From the NCBI GenBank assembly GCA_902782785.1, contig CACZOH010000118.1, forward strand, positions 1-8,029: 8,029 nt of DNA. The letters run 5' to 3'. Below, in pieces: positions 1 to 7,069 of this stretch. Both the position numbers and the translations under genes were made by a program. Origin of the DNA: an uncultured Ruminococcus sp. Lineage in GTDB: Bacteria > Bacillota > Clostridia > Oscillospirales > CAG-272. Within the stretch, counting starts at the first letter, position 1; each line of letters opens with the position of its first letter. Below the pieces are notes generated by a model that had not been told where the DNA came from, did not search any database, and saw only the letters and a program-made list of their open reading frames with translations.

Positions 1-681
1 GAAACGATTGGTTACAAATTTAAAAATACGGAGCTTCTGACCGAGGCTCTTACGCACTCGTCCTACGCGAACGAACACGGGCGCGACGGGGCAAAGCTTA
101 AATATAACGAAAGGCTTGAATTCTTCGGCGACGCGATACTTGAATTTTTATCAAGCGAATACCTGTTTGAGGAATATAAAAGCCTGCCCGAGGGAACGCT
201 CACCAAAATGCGCGCCGCGGCGGTATGCGAGGAATCTCTCGCGTCGCTCGGACGTCAGATCGGGCTCGGCGAGGCGCTTTATCTCGGCAAGGGCGAGGAG
301 CAGAACGGCGGACGCGAAAACCCGTCGATCGTCGCCGACGCTTTCGAAGCGCTTTTAGCCGCGATATATCTCGACGGAGGACGCGCCGCGGCGGAAAAAT
401 TCCTTTATCCGCTTTTGATACCGCAGATACAGAAAAACGCCGGTCACACAAAAGATTACAAATCCCTGCTTCAGCAGTTCATACAAAAAGAGCCCGGCGA
501 ATTCGTGGAATACGAGCTTACCGGCGAGGAGGGTCCCGGCCACAACAAGACGTTTTATATGTGCGTGAAATATCAGAACAACGTCGTGGGACGCGGAAGC
601 GGCAAAAGCAAACGCGCGGCGGAGCAGGAGGCGGCGAGAGACGCTCTGATACTTTTCGGCGAGATAACCGATGAAACATAA
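1..681 (+). CDS. rnc: Ribonuclease III, 5'-truncated by the window edge
   Basis: This is a double-strand-specific endoribonuclease that processes rRNA precursors and structured mRNAs in the cytoplasm. The reading frame is open from base 1 and 226 residues are visible. The family normally has only about 5-20 residues ahead of the first visible block, so little is missing. Numbering from the window edge, the nuclease signature NERLEFFGDAI lies at 36-46, with metal-binding E40 and D44. The second acidic pair, D113 and E116, lies in ADAFEALLAAIYLDGG. A double-stranded RNA binding domain follows from about residue 152 to the end, with GPGHNKTF and a GSGKSKRAAEQEAA helix. All expected catalytic acids are present, so the enzyme looks functional. 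The last 11 bases overlap the start of the radical SAM gene. Internal ATGs (for example at 208) are not real starts because the frame upstream encodes the conserved nuclease core. Identification is firm. Confidence 0.97.
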   Translation, partial: ETIGYKFKNTELLTEALTHSSYANEHGRDGAKLKYNERLEFFGDAILEFLSSEYLFEEYKSLPEGTLTKMRAAAVCEESLASLGRQIGLGEALYLGKGEEQNGGRENPSIVADAFEALLAAIYLDGGRAAAEKFLYPLLIPQIQKNAGHTKDYKSLLQQFIQKEPGEFVEYELTGEEGPGHNKTFYMCVKYQNNVVGRGSGKSKRAAEQEAARDALILFGEITDET

Positions 682-1669
682 AAACATACCGGTCTTCATA
701 CCGCATCTCGGCTGTCCGAACGACTGCGTTTTCTGCAATCAGAGAAAAATCACGGAGCACCTTGAGTTCAGGGAAGAAGAAGTTAAGAATACGATAGATG
801 AAGCGACAGCGACGCTTTTGGACGGAGACGACGCGGAGATAGCGTTTTTCGGCGGATCTTTTACCGGTATCGACCGCGACCTTATGATAAGGCTTTTATC
901 GCTCGGCAAGTCGTATATGGACAAAGGCGCGGTATCGTCCCTGCGCTGTTCCACAAGACCCGATTACATAAACGAAGAAATTCTCGATATACTTCAAAAA
1001 TACGGCGTGAAAACTATAGAGCTCGGCATACAGTCGACTGACGACAAGGTTTTGCAGGCGTGCAGGCGCGGACACACCGCGGCTCAGTCTTACGACGCCA
1101 TGAGAATGATAAAGGAACACGGATTTGACTTTATAGGTCAGATGATGACGGGACTGCCCGAAGCTTCGGCGCAGTCCGAGATAAAGACCGCGGAGGATAT
1201 ATGCAGATACGCGGACGGCGCAAGGATATATCCGATAGTCGTGTTCCGTGACACGGAGCTTGCGTTCATGGCGGAGAGCGGCGCGTATACGCCGTATACC
1301 TCGGACGAGCTCATAAGGCGCACGGCGGAGGTCAAAAAGGTCTTCATAAAGCACGGCGTACCGACGATCCGCGTGGGCCTGCAGGCAAACGAGGGACTTA
1401 CGGGCGGTGACGAGATCGCGTGCGGCGGCTACGACGAGGCGACAGGCGAAAAATGCGACGCCTTGATATACTATGATATCATATCGGAGCTTATCAAAAA
1501 AACGGACGGAAAAAGCGTCGTGATAGCGGTGCCGAAAGGGCATATATCGCGCGCGGCGGGACATAAAAAAGAAAATAAAGCGCGTTTACGCGCGGAATTC
1601 GGCATAAAAGACGTTAAATTTATTGAAAAGGATATTCCGCAGTATTCTGCGGAGCTTTGTGAGCAATAA
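671..1669 (+). CDS. Elp3-like radical SAM protein without acetyltransferase domain
   Basis: This is a 332-residue radical SAM protein. The cluster-binding cysteines are C15, C19 and C22 in GCPNDCVFC, the C-x3-C-x2-C pattern for a [4Fe-4S] cluster that cleaves S-adenosylmethionine. Other blocks resemble the radical SAM half of Elp3/COG1243: FFGGSFTG at about 59-66, STRPDYI, a segment with ELGIQS and RRGHT, and GQMMTGLPEAS. True Elp3 carries a C-terminal GNAT acetyltransferase domain and modifies wobble uridine of tRNA. Here the protein ends soon after a GHISRAAGHKKENK stretch, so no such domain is present and the substrate is unknown. Genes of this kind are often found between rnc and smc in Clostridia (from memory). 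The ATG at 671 lies 11 bases inside rnc, and the Met-Lys-His start sits close ahead of the cysteine motif, as expected. The superfamily call is firm; the function is not. Confidence 0.9.
   Translation: MKHKNIPVFIPHLGCPNDCVFCNQRKITEHLEFREEEVKNTIDEATATLLDGDDAEIAFFGGSFTGIDRDLMIRLLSLGKSYMDKGAVSSLRCSTRPDYINEEILDILQKYGVKTIELGIQSTDDKVLQACRRGHTAAQSYDAMRMIKEHGFDFIGQMMTGLPEASAQSEIKTAEDICRYADGARIYPIVVFRDTELAFMAESGAYTPYTSDELIRRTAEVKKVFIKHGVPTIRVGLQANEGLTGGDEIACGGYDEATGEKCDALIYYDIISELIKKTDGKSVVIAVPKGHISRAAGHKKENKARLRAEFGIKDVKFIEKDIPQYSAELCEQ
1636..1653 (+). promoter_or_regulatory. Hairpin covering the candidate smc ribosome binding site
   Basis: A perfect 7-bp inverted repeat, TCCGCAG (1636-1642) and CTGCGGA (1647-1653), flanks a TATT loop. 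One more T-G pair is possible (1635 with 1654). It lies inside the last codons of the radical SAM gene and ends 15 bases before the smc ATG. The GGAG at 1651-1654, the best Shine-Dalgarno-like sequence upstream of smc, falls in the 3' arm. No T-run follows, so it is not an intrinsic terminator. A role in coupling smc translation to the upstream gene is an inference. A 7-bp stem with a 4-base loop could also arise by chance in 8 kb. Confidence 0.35.
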
Positions 1670-4600
1670 TGTACTTAAAACAGATCGAATTACAGGGCTT
1701 CAAATCATTCCCGGAAAAAACCACGCTTTCGTTCAAGGAAGGGATAACCGTGATCATCGGACCGAACGGAAGCGGAAAATCAAATATAGCGGACGCAATG
1801 CGCTGGGTCTTAGGCGAGGTTTCGTCAAGGAACATACGCGGCACGAAAATGGAGGATATAGTTTTCGGCGGCGCAGAGACGAGAAAACCGTCAAGCTTTG
1901 CGCAGGTATCTCTCACGCTCGACAATTCGGGAGAGGGAGACAAGCTGCCGATAGAATATGACGAGGTCACGGTTACCCGCCGTTATTTCCGCGGCGGCGA
2001 CAGCGATTACCTCATAAACGGCAAACAATGCAGGCTTAAGGATATACACGCCCTGTTTATGAACACCGGTATCGGCAGAGGCGGTTACTCCGTCATAGGA
2101 CAGGGCAAAATAGCGGAGATAATCTCTCTCAAAAGCGAGGAGCGCCGTATAGTATTTGAAGAGGCGGCGGGTATCGCAAAATATAAATTCAGCAAGAACG
2201 AGGCGCTGAAAAAACTAACCTCCACTCAGGAAAACCTGACAAGACTGAACGATATAAACAGCGTTCTGGCGTCGCGCGTCGGTCCGCTTGAAAAGGAATC
2301 GGAAAAAGCGCGCAGGTATATGGAGATATACGAGGAAAAACGTATGCTCGACATAGCCCTGTGGCTGTACGACATGGCGGAGCTGACAAAGCGCATAGCG
2401 TCGCTGCGCGGCACCTACGAGATATATGCGAACGACCTTGAAATGACGGAGAGCGAGGCGAACAGACTTGCCGATCAGACGACGGCGCTGTTCGACAGTC
2501 TGCAGGAGCTCAAGCACGAGACGGAGAAATGCAACACCGAGCTTTCGCGTACGCAGAACGACAGGACGGAGGCTTCGAACAAAGCCGCGTTCGCCACCGC
2601 CGAGGCGGGACATTTAAAGGAGAAGATAGACGAGCTCGGCTCAAGGCTGAAAGCCCTGCGCGAGAGTATGTTCGACGCGGAGAAGCTGAGAAACGAGAGA
2701 GAAGCGGCGTACCGCATATCCGTTGACAAGGACGCGGAGCTCAAAGCGAAGGAAGACGCGGCGCAGACGGCGTATAACGAGATATGCGTTAAGATCGACG
2801 AGTGCGCGGAGCTTATATCCGACACGGCGGAGCAAGCGCGTATCCTTGGCGACGAAGCGATAGATCTGCGCATAAGCCTGACCGTCACCGACACGAGCGA
2901 CGCGACGGACAGCGAAAAGACCGCGGAGCTTGACGCGTCGATCTCCCAGCAGAACGAGACTATAAAACGTCTTGAAGCGGAGCTTTCCGCCGCGGAAAAG
3001 TCGGAGAAGGCATACGCCGACAAGCGCGCGGAGACCGCTGAAAAACTCAGTGAAATAAAAGAAAAACAGGCAAAGAACGCCGAGGAGGAACAAAAATACA
3101 GACGCGCCAAAGACGACGCGGACGTCGCGTATCAGGTCGCTGAAAAGAAATCGGAGACGCTGAAACGCATGGAGGAGCTGTTCGAGGGCTACTCGCACGC
3201 GACGCGCTTCATCATGGACGAATACAAGCGCGGCAATCTGCACGGTATATACGCGCCCGTATCGCAGATAATCTCCGTTCCGGAAAAATACACCACGGCG
3301 ATAGAATGTACGCTCGGCTCGGCTTTGCAGAACATAGTGGTCGAGGACGAGGCGGCGGCAAAGGCGGCGATGTACGCCCTGAAAAACGCGGGGGCGGGAC
3401 GCGCGACGTTTCTGCCGGTAGCCACGGTCAGACCGTCGTATCTCTCGCAGGATATAAACAGGCTGAAAACGATGCGCGGCTTTGAGGGCGTTGCGTCCGA
3501 TCTCGTATCGGTCGAGGCGAAGTTCGGCGACATCTGCAAAAGCCTGCTCGGACGGACCGCGGTATTCGACAACATAGACAACGCCGTAAAATGCGCAAGA
3601 GAATTCGGTTACAAAATAAGACTTGTCACGCTTGACGGTCAGCAGATAAACGCGGGCGGCTCCTTTACGGGCGGCTCGGGAATAAAGGACAGCGGCATCC
3701 TGTCGCGCGGCGCGGAAATAGAAGCGCTCGCCGCGGTGATGGAAAAGTGCAGAAAAACTTCGGATGACGCGGAAAAGAAGCTTGCCGAAGCGGCGGAGCG
3801 GAGCGAAAGACTGTCGCTTGAATATGACAACACCGCGGCTGAGGACGGCATACTTGCGGCGCTGCAGAACGAGGCGTCGTCCGCGGTCAAGGTCGCGCAG
3901 GCGAGGCTTGACGAGGCGTACGGCAGAGCCGACGAGATAGAAGCGGAGAAATCCGGCATCACGGAAAAATCGGAAGCCCGCAGAAAAAAGCGTGAGGAAG
4001 ACACAAAACTGCTTGCCGAAACGAACGCGAAAATCAAAGAGCTGAACGAAAAAAGCGAGGCGCTCGACGGCGAGATGAACAGACTCAACGCCGACCAGAG
4101 AACGGCGCGCACCGCGCTCGAGGAGGCGAGGGTGAGATCAGCCGAGAACGCGCGCGGCACGTCCGCGTATCTGTCGTCGTTCGAAGAGAGCAATAGCACC
4201 TGCGCCGTGCTTAAACAGAGCATAGAGAGCGCCGAGGCTCAGCTTGAAAGCCACAAAAAGAAACTCCGTGAGAACGCGGAAAAATCGGGACAGACGCAGA
4301 CGGATCTTTCCGAATATGAAAAGAGGATAGCGGAGCTTGAGGCGAGGATAAAGGAGCTTTCCGAGAGCGCCGCGCAGACGGAGGGCAAATACACCGCGAG
4401 CAGAAACGCCGAGCGCGAGAAGAACGAACAGAAGCAGCAGCTTATCGAAAAGAAGATACAGTCCGAATCAAGGCTTGAAAACGCGGAAAACGAGCGCGAA
4501 AAGCTCAAGGGCGTGCTTGAGGAAAACTACGAGCTGTCTTACACCGAGGCAAAGGAAAAGGCCGTCGAATACGGCTGTCCCGAGGTGACGGAGAGCACTC

Positions 4601-5274
4601 GTCCGGAGTTATACAGACGCCAGACGGAGCTCAAGGGCAGGATCCGCGCCCTGGGCCATGTGAACGTCTCCGCGATAGAGGAATATCAGGAGGTCAAAAA
4701 ACAGCACGACGAGCTGACGGCGCAGATAACGGACCTTACGAATTCCGAAACGGATCTCTTGCAGATAATAGAAAAGCTTGACAGCGAGATGAAAACGGGC
4801 TTCGTCACGGCGTTTGAAAACATAAACGTCCATTTCGGCCAGGTTTTCCGCCGTCTGTTCGGCGGCGGCACGGCAGAGCTCGTTCTGCGCGAGCCGGACA
4901 ACGTGCTTGAATCCGGCATAGACATAAACGTCGCGCCTCCCGGAAAGATAATAAAGAATCTGTCGCTTTTGTCGGGCGGCGAGCAATCGTTCGTCGCGAT
5001 AGCGATATACCTTGCGCTCCTTGAGGTCAACCCGACGCCGTTCATAATGCTCGACGAGATAGAGGCGGCGCTCGACGAGGTCAACGTTGACAGATTTGCG
5101 CAGTACGTAAAGGAAACGCAGGACAAAACGCAGTTCATACTTATCACGCACAGACGCGGCACAATGGAGGTCGCGGAAAAGCTGTACGGCGTCACGATGC
5201 CCGTAAAAGGCATTTCAAAGGTACTGTCCGTCGACATAGACGAAATAGAAGAAAAATTAGGAAAGCTGGATTAA
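1669..5274 (+). CDS. smc: Chromosome segregation/condensin ATPase SMC
   Basis: SMC is the long coiled-coil ATPase of bacterial condensin. It dimerises, binds ScpA and ScpB, and extrudes or holds DNA to compact and separate chromosomes. The 1201-residue product is near the usual length (about 1190). Domains in order: an N-terminal head with Walker A GPNGSGKS at 31-38, R57 in the RGTKMEDI block (position of the known arginine finger) and Q-loop Q145 in IGQGKI; a first charged coiled coil, about 170-500; a hinge, about 510-672, with GNLHGIYAP and the glycine motif GGSFTGGS at 663-670; a second coiled coil to about 1015; and a C-terminal head with signature LSGGE at 1101-1105 and Walker B FIMLDEIEAALD from 1125 (D1129, E1130). 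The signature continues as QSFVAIAIYLALL rather than the commoner KALTAIALLFAIL. The ATG shares one base with the upstream stop codon (TAATG). MYLKQIELQGFKSF is a textbook SMC start. Confidence 0.98.
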   Translation: MYLKQIELQGFKSFPEKTTLSFKEGITVIIGPNGSGKSNIADAMRWVLGEVSSRNIRGTKMEDIVFGGAETRKPSSFAQVSLTLDNSGEGDKLPIEYDEVTVTRRYFRGGDSDYLINGKQCRLKDIHALFMNTGIGRGGYSVIGQGKIAEIISLKSEERRIVFEEAAGIAKYKFSKNEALKKLTSTQENLTRLNDINSVLASRVGPLEKESEKARRYMEIYEEKRMLDIALWLYDMAELTKRIASLRGTYEIYANDLEMTESEANRLADQTTALFDSLQELKHETEKCNTELSRTQNDRTEASNKAAFATAEAGHLKEKIDELGSRLKALRESMFDAEKLRNEREAAYRISVDKDAELKAKEDAAQTAYNEICVKIDECAELISDTAEQARILGDEAIDLRISLTVTDTSDATDSEKTAELDASISQQNETIKRLEAELSAAEKSEKAYADKRAETAEKLSEIKEKQAKNAEEEQKYRRAKDDADVAYQVAEKKSETLKRMEELFEGYSHATRFIMDEYKRGNLHGIYAPVSQIISVPEKYTTAIECTLGSALQNIVVEDEAAAKAAMYALKNAGAGRATFLPVATVRPSYLSQDINRLKTMRGFEGVASDLVSVEAKFGDICKSLLGRTAVFDNIDNAVKCAREFGYKIRLVTLDGQQINAGGSFTGGSGIKDSGILSRGAEIEALAAVMEKCRKTSDDAEKKLAEAAERSERLSLEYDNTAAEDGILAALQNEASSAVKVAQARLDEAYGRADEIEAEKSGITEKSEARRKKREEDTKLLAETNAKIKELNEKSEALDGEMNRLNADQRTARTALEEARVRSAENARGTSAYLSSFEESNSTCAVLKQSIESAEAQLESHKKKLRENAEKSGQTQTDLSEYEKRIAELEARIKELSESAAQTEGKYTASRNAEREKNEQKQQLIEKKIQSESRLENAENEREKLKGVLEENYELSYTEAKEKAVEYGCPEVTESTRPELYRRQTELKGRIRALGHVNVSAIEEYQEVKKQHDELTAQITDLTNSETDLLQIIEKLDSEMKTGFVTAFENINVHFGQVFRRLFGGGTAELVLREPDNVLESGIDINVAPPGKIIKNLSLLSGGEQSFVAIAIYLALLEVNPTPFIMLDEIEAALDEVNVDRFAQYVKETQDKTQFILITHRRGTMEVAEKLYGVTMPVKGISKVLSVDIDEIEEKLGKLD

Positions 5275-5277
5275 ACG

Positions 5278-6183
5278 ATGGGATTTTTTGAGAAACTGAA
5301 AGCGGGCCTGCAGAAGACCAAAAACGCGCTTTTCGGAAAAGTACACGACCTTTTCGTATCTATGCGCAAGGTCGACGAGGACTTGCTCGAGGAGCTTGAG
5401 GAGATACTGATAACCTCCGACGTGGGCGTTGAGACGACGGAGAAGATAATAGCAAAGCTGAGAAAAAAGATACAGGAAAACAGGATAACGGAATCGGAGG
5501 ACGCGTATAACGCCCTGAAAGAGGTCATAGGCGAGATGATAGAGGACGGGAAACCGCTCGATCTTTCAACCAAGCCGTCCGTCATACTCGTGATAGGCGT
5601 GAACGGCGTCGGCAAAACGACCTCTATCGCAAAGATAGCGAATTATCTCAAGAGTCAGGGCAAAAAAGTCATACTCGCCGCCGCGGATACGTTCCGCGCA
5701 GCCGCGATAGATCAGCTCGGGATATGGGCTGACCGCGTGGGCGTCGATATGATAAAGCATGACGAGGGCTCGGATCCCGCGTCCGTCGTGTTCGACGCGG
5801 CGGCGGCCGCAAAGGCGAGAGGCGCCGACGTGCTTATAATAGACACGGCGGGACGTCTGCACAACAAGAAAAATCTTATGGATGAGCTGTCTAAAATCAA
5901 CCGCGTCGTCGGAAGAGAGCTGCCGGACGCCGCGCGTGAAACGCTTCTCGTACTCGACGCGACGACGGGACAGAACGCCGTGATACAGGCGAAGGAATTC
6001 AGCAACACCGCGGAAATAACGGGGCTTGTGCTCACAAAGCTCGACGGCACGGCAAAGGGCGGTATAGTCATATCCGTAAAGGATGAGCTCGGCATACCCG
6101 TAAAATTCATAGGAGTCGGAGAAAAAGCCGACGATATGCAGCCGTTTATAGCGGAAGAATTCATAAACGCGTTATTTGAATGA
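5278..6183 (+). CDS. ftsY: Signal recognition particle receptor FtsY
   Basis: FtsY is the membrane-associated GTPase that receives ribosome-nascent chain-SRP complexes and, with Ffh, hands them to the Sec translocon. The 301-residue protein has a four-helix N domain (about 1-95) and a GTPase G domain. The P-loop GVNGVGKTT is at 107-115, followed by a DTFRAAA block; the G3 motif DTAGR is at 189-193; the specificity motif TKLD is at 253-256, followed by GTAKGG. There is no long acidic A domain as in E. coli FtsY. Membrane contact is therefore probably through the short amphipathic N-terminal segment (GFFEKLKAGLQK), as in other Gram-positive FtsY. The start is 3 bases after the smc stop; AGGAAAG at 5259-5265 may serve as a somewhat distant ribosome binding site. 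The partner gene ffh does not follow, unlike in Bacillus. TKLD distinguishes nothing from Ffh by itself, but the absence of an M domain excludes Ffh. Confidence 0.97.
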   Translation: MGFFEKLKAGLQKTKNALFGKVHDLFVSMRKVDEDLLEELEEILITSDVGVETTEKIIAKLRKKIQENRITESEDAYNALKEVIGEMIEDGKPLDLSTKPSVILVIGVNGVGKTTSIAKIANYLKSQGKKVILAAADTFRAAAIDQLGIWADRVGVDMIKHDEGSDPASVVFDAAAAAKARGADVLIIDTAGRLHNKKNLMDELSKINRVVGRELPDAARETLLVLDATTGQNAVIQAKEFSNTAEITGLVLTKLDGTAKGGIVISVKDELGIPVKFIGVGEKADDMQPFIAEEFINALFE

Positions 6184-6773
6184 TGAAATTTGTACTTGCG
6201 TCTAACAACAAAAAGAAAATATCGGAGCTTTGCGCCATCCTTTCAAGCCTTTTGCCCGACTGCGAGGTGCTCTCGCTCGGCGATATAGGTTATACCGGCG
6301 ATATCGAGGAGACGGGGGATACGTTTGAAGAAAACTCGAAGATCAAGGCGTCTGTTCCCGCTTCGCTCGGATATATCGGAATAGCGGACGATTCGGGACT
6401 GTGCGTTGACGCGTTAGACGGCGCGCCGGGCGTTCATTCCGCAAGATACTCCGGCGGCGGAGACGCCGAAAATATCAAAAAGCTTTTGTCGGAGCTTGAG
6501 GACGTGCCGGACGAAAAGCGCGGCGCAAAATTCGTTTGCGTGATGACCGCGGTGTTCCCGGACGGGAAAACGGTATCCGCAAGGGGCGAGGCGCACGGCG
6601 TGATACTGCACGAGAAGCGGGGCGACGACGGCTTCGGCTACGATCCCGTATTTTACAGTACGGATCTGAATAAAACTTTCGCGGAAGCGGAGCCCGATGA
6701 AAAAAACAAAGTATCGCACAGAGGGCGGGCGCTCGCCCTGTTCTGCGAAAAACTGAAAGGTGAAATATGTTAA
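6180..6773 (+). CDS. rdgB: XTP/dITP diphosphatase (RdgB/HAM1 family)
   Basis: This enzyme hydrolyses deaminated purine nucleoside triphosphates (dITP, ITP, XTP) to the monophosphate plus pyrophosphate. It cleans the nucleotide pool so that these bases are not built into DNA or RNA. The 197-residue product matches the usual family length. Motifs: the nucleotide-binding start VLASNNKKKISE at 5-16; ADDSGLCVDALDGAPGVHSARYSG around 69-92, with the catalytic acid D71; GFGYDPVF at 151-158; and SHRGRA at 179-184. The gene begins with two adjacent ATGs (6180 and 6183). The first overlaps the ftsY stop by 4 bases (ATGA) and is chosen here; the second would remove only one Met and is equally possible. 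No strong Shine-Dalgarno is visible, in keeping with re-initiation by ribosomes finishing ftsY. Confidence 0.96.
   Translation: MMKFVLASNNKKKISELCAILSSLLPDCEVLSLGDIGYTGDIEETGDTFEENSKIKASVPASLGYIGIADDSGLCVDALDGAPGVHSARYSGGGDAENIKKLLSELEDVPDEKRGAKFVCVMTAVFPDGKTVSARGEAHGVILHEKRGDDGFGYDPVFYSTDLNKTFAEAEPDEKNKVSHRGRALALFCEKLKGEIC
6756..6763 (+). promoter_or_regulatory. Ribosome binding site of yhbY
   Basis: AAAGGTGA lies within the last codons of rdgB, with its GG 6 bases ahead of the ATG at 6767. It is the clearest Shine-Dalgarno match in the window and supports that ATG as the yhbY start. Confidence 0.65.
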
Positions 6774-7069
6774 ATTCAAAACAGCGAGCGTTTTTAAAAA
6801 ATCTCGGCGCTAAACTTCAGCCGATATTTCAGATAGGCAAAAACGAGATATCCGACAATATGGTAAATCAGATATCGGACGCTCTCACCGCGCACGAGCT
6901 TATCAAAATATCCGTTCTTGACAATTCTCCCTATACGAGCAGGGAGGCGGCGGATATAACCGCGGAGAAGACCGGCGCGGACGTCGTCCTCGTCGTCGGA
7001 AACAGATTTTTGCTTTACCGCGAAACAGAAGATAAAAAACGCAGAGAAAAAAGGATAATACTGCCGTGA
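6767..7069 (+). CDS. yhbY: YhbY-family CRM-domain RNA-binding protein
   Basis: This small basic protein (100 residues) is made of a single CRS1-YhbY (CRM) domain, the RNA-binding fold of YhbY in E. coli and YqeI in Bacillus, which associates with pre-50S ribosomal particles. Visible family marks are the leading SKQRAFLKNLGAKLQPIFQIGK, the glycine-containing loop QIGKNEIS at 22-29 (family GK-x-G-type loop, here with E in place of the common glycine), HELIKISVL at 43-51, and the final strand VVLVVGNRFLLYR at 73-85 ending in the typical LYR. A lysine/arginine-rich tail (DKKRREKR) follows. The start overlaps rdgB by 7 bases and has a good ribosome binding site. The neighbouring nadD-yqeK matches the common yhbY-nadD-yqeK order of Firmicutes. 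The exact molecular role of the family is only partly known. Confidence 0.94.
   Translation: MLNSKQRAFLKNLGAKLQPIFQIGKNEISDNMVNQISDALTAHELIKISVLDNSPYTSREAADITAEKTGADVVLVVGNRFLLYRETEDKKRREKRIILP

Noticed and set aside
225..674. Arg-rich open frames on the + strand in other frames of rnc
   Set aside because: The rnc frame holds all the catalytic and RNA-binding motifs; the alternative frames read as arginine-rich noise.
896..1564. Long reverse-strand open frame of 222 codons opposite the radical SAM gene
   Set aside because: It lies wholly opposite a well-identified gene, has no recognisable motif and is Arg/Tyr/Leu-rich as expected from reading purine-rich codons backwards.
1580..1593. Small inverted repeat GCGCG-TTTA-CGCGC
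   Set aside because: Only a 5-bp stem, inside a coding region, with no T-run and no start codon nearby. This is expected by chance in sequence rich in GCG/CGC.
2475..3110. Long reverse-strand open frames opposite the smc coiled coil (also 3639-4223 and 4609-5237)
   Set aside because: Ser/Ala/Phe-rich or Arg-rich low-complexity translations are mirror images of the Glu/Lys/Ala-rich coiled coil and head. No family resemblance or start signal is seen.
5797..5820. GC-rich alanine run in ftsY
   Set aside because: An alanine-rich helix ahead of the DTAGR motif is normal in FtsY G domains; it is not a repeat expansion.
7047..7054. A-run (AAAAAAGG) near the end of yhbY as a possible -1 frameshift site into nadD
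   Set aside because: A -1 slip here would read into the nadD frame, but the heptamer is not in the classic phase relative to the yhbY codons, and the GTG start with the 4-base overlap explains nadD fully.
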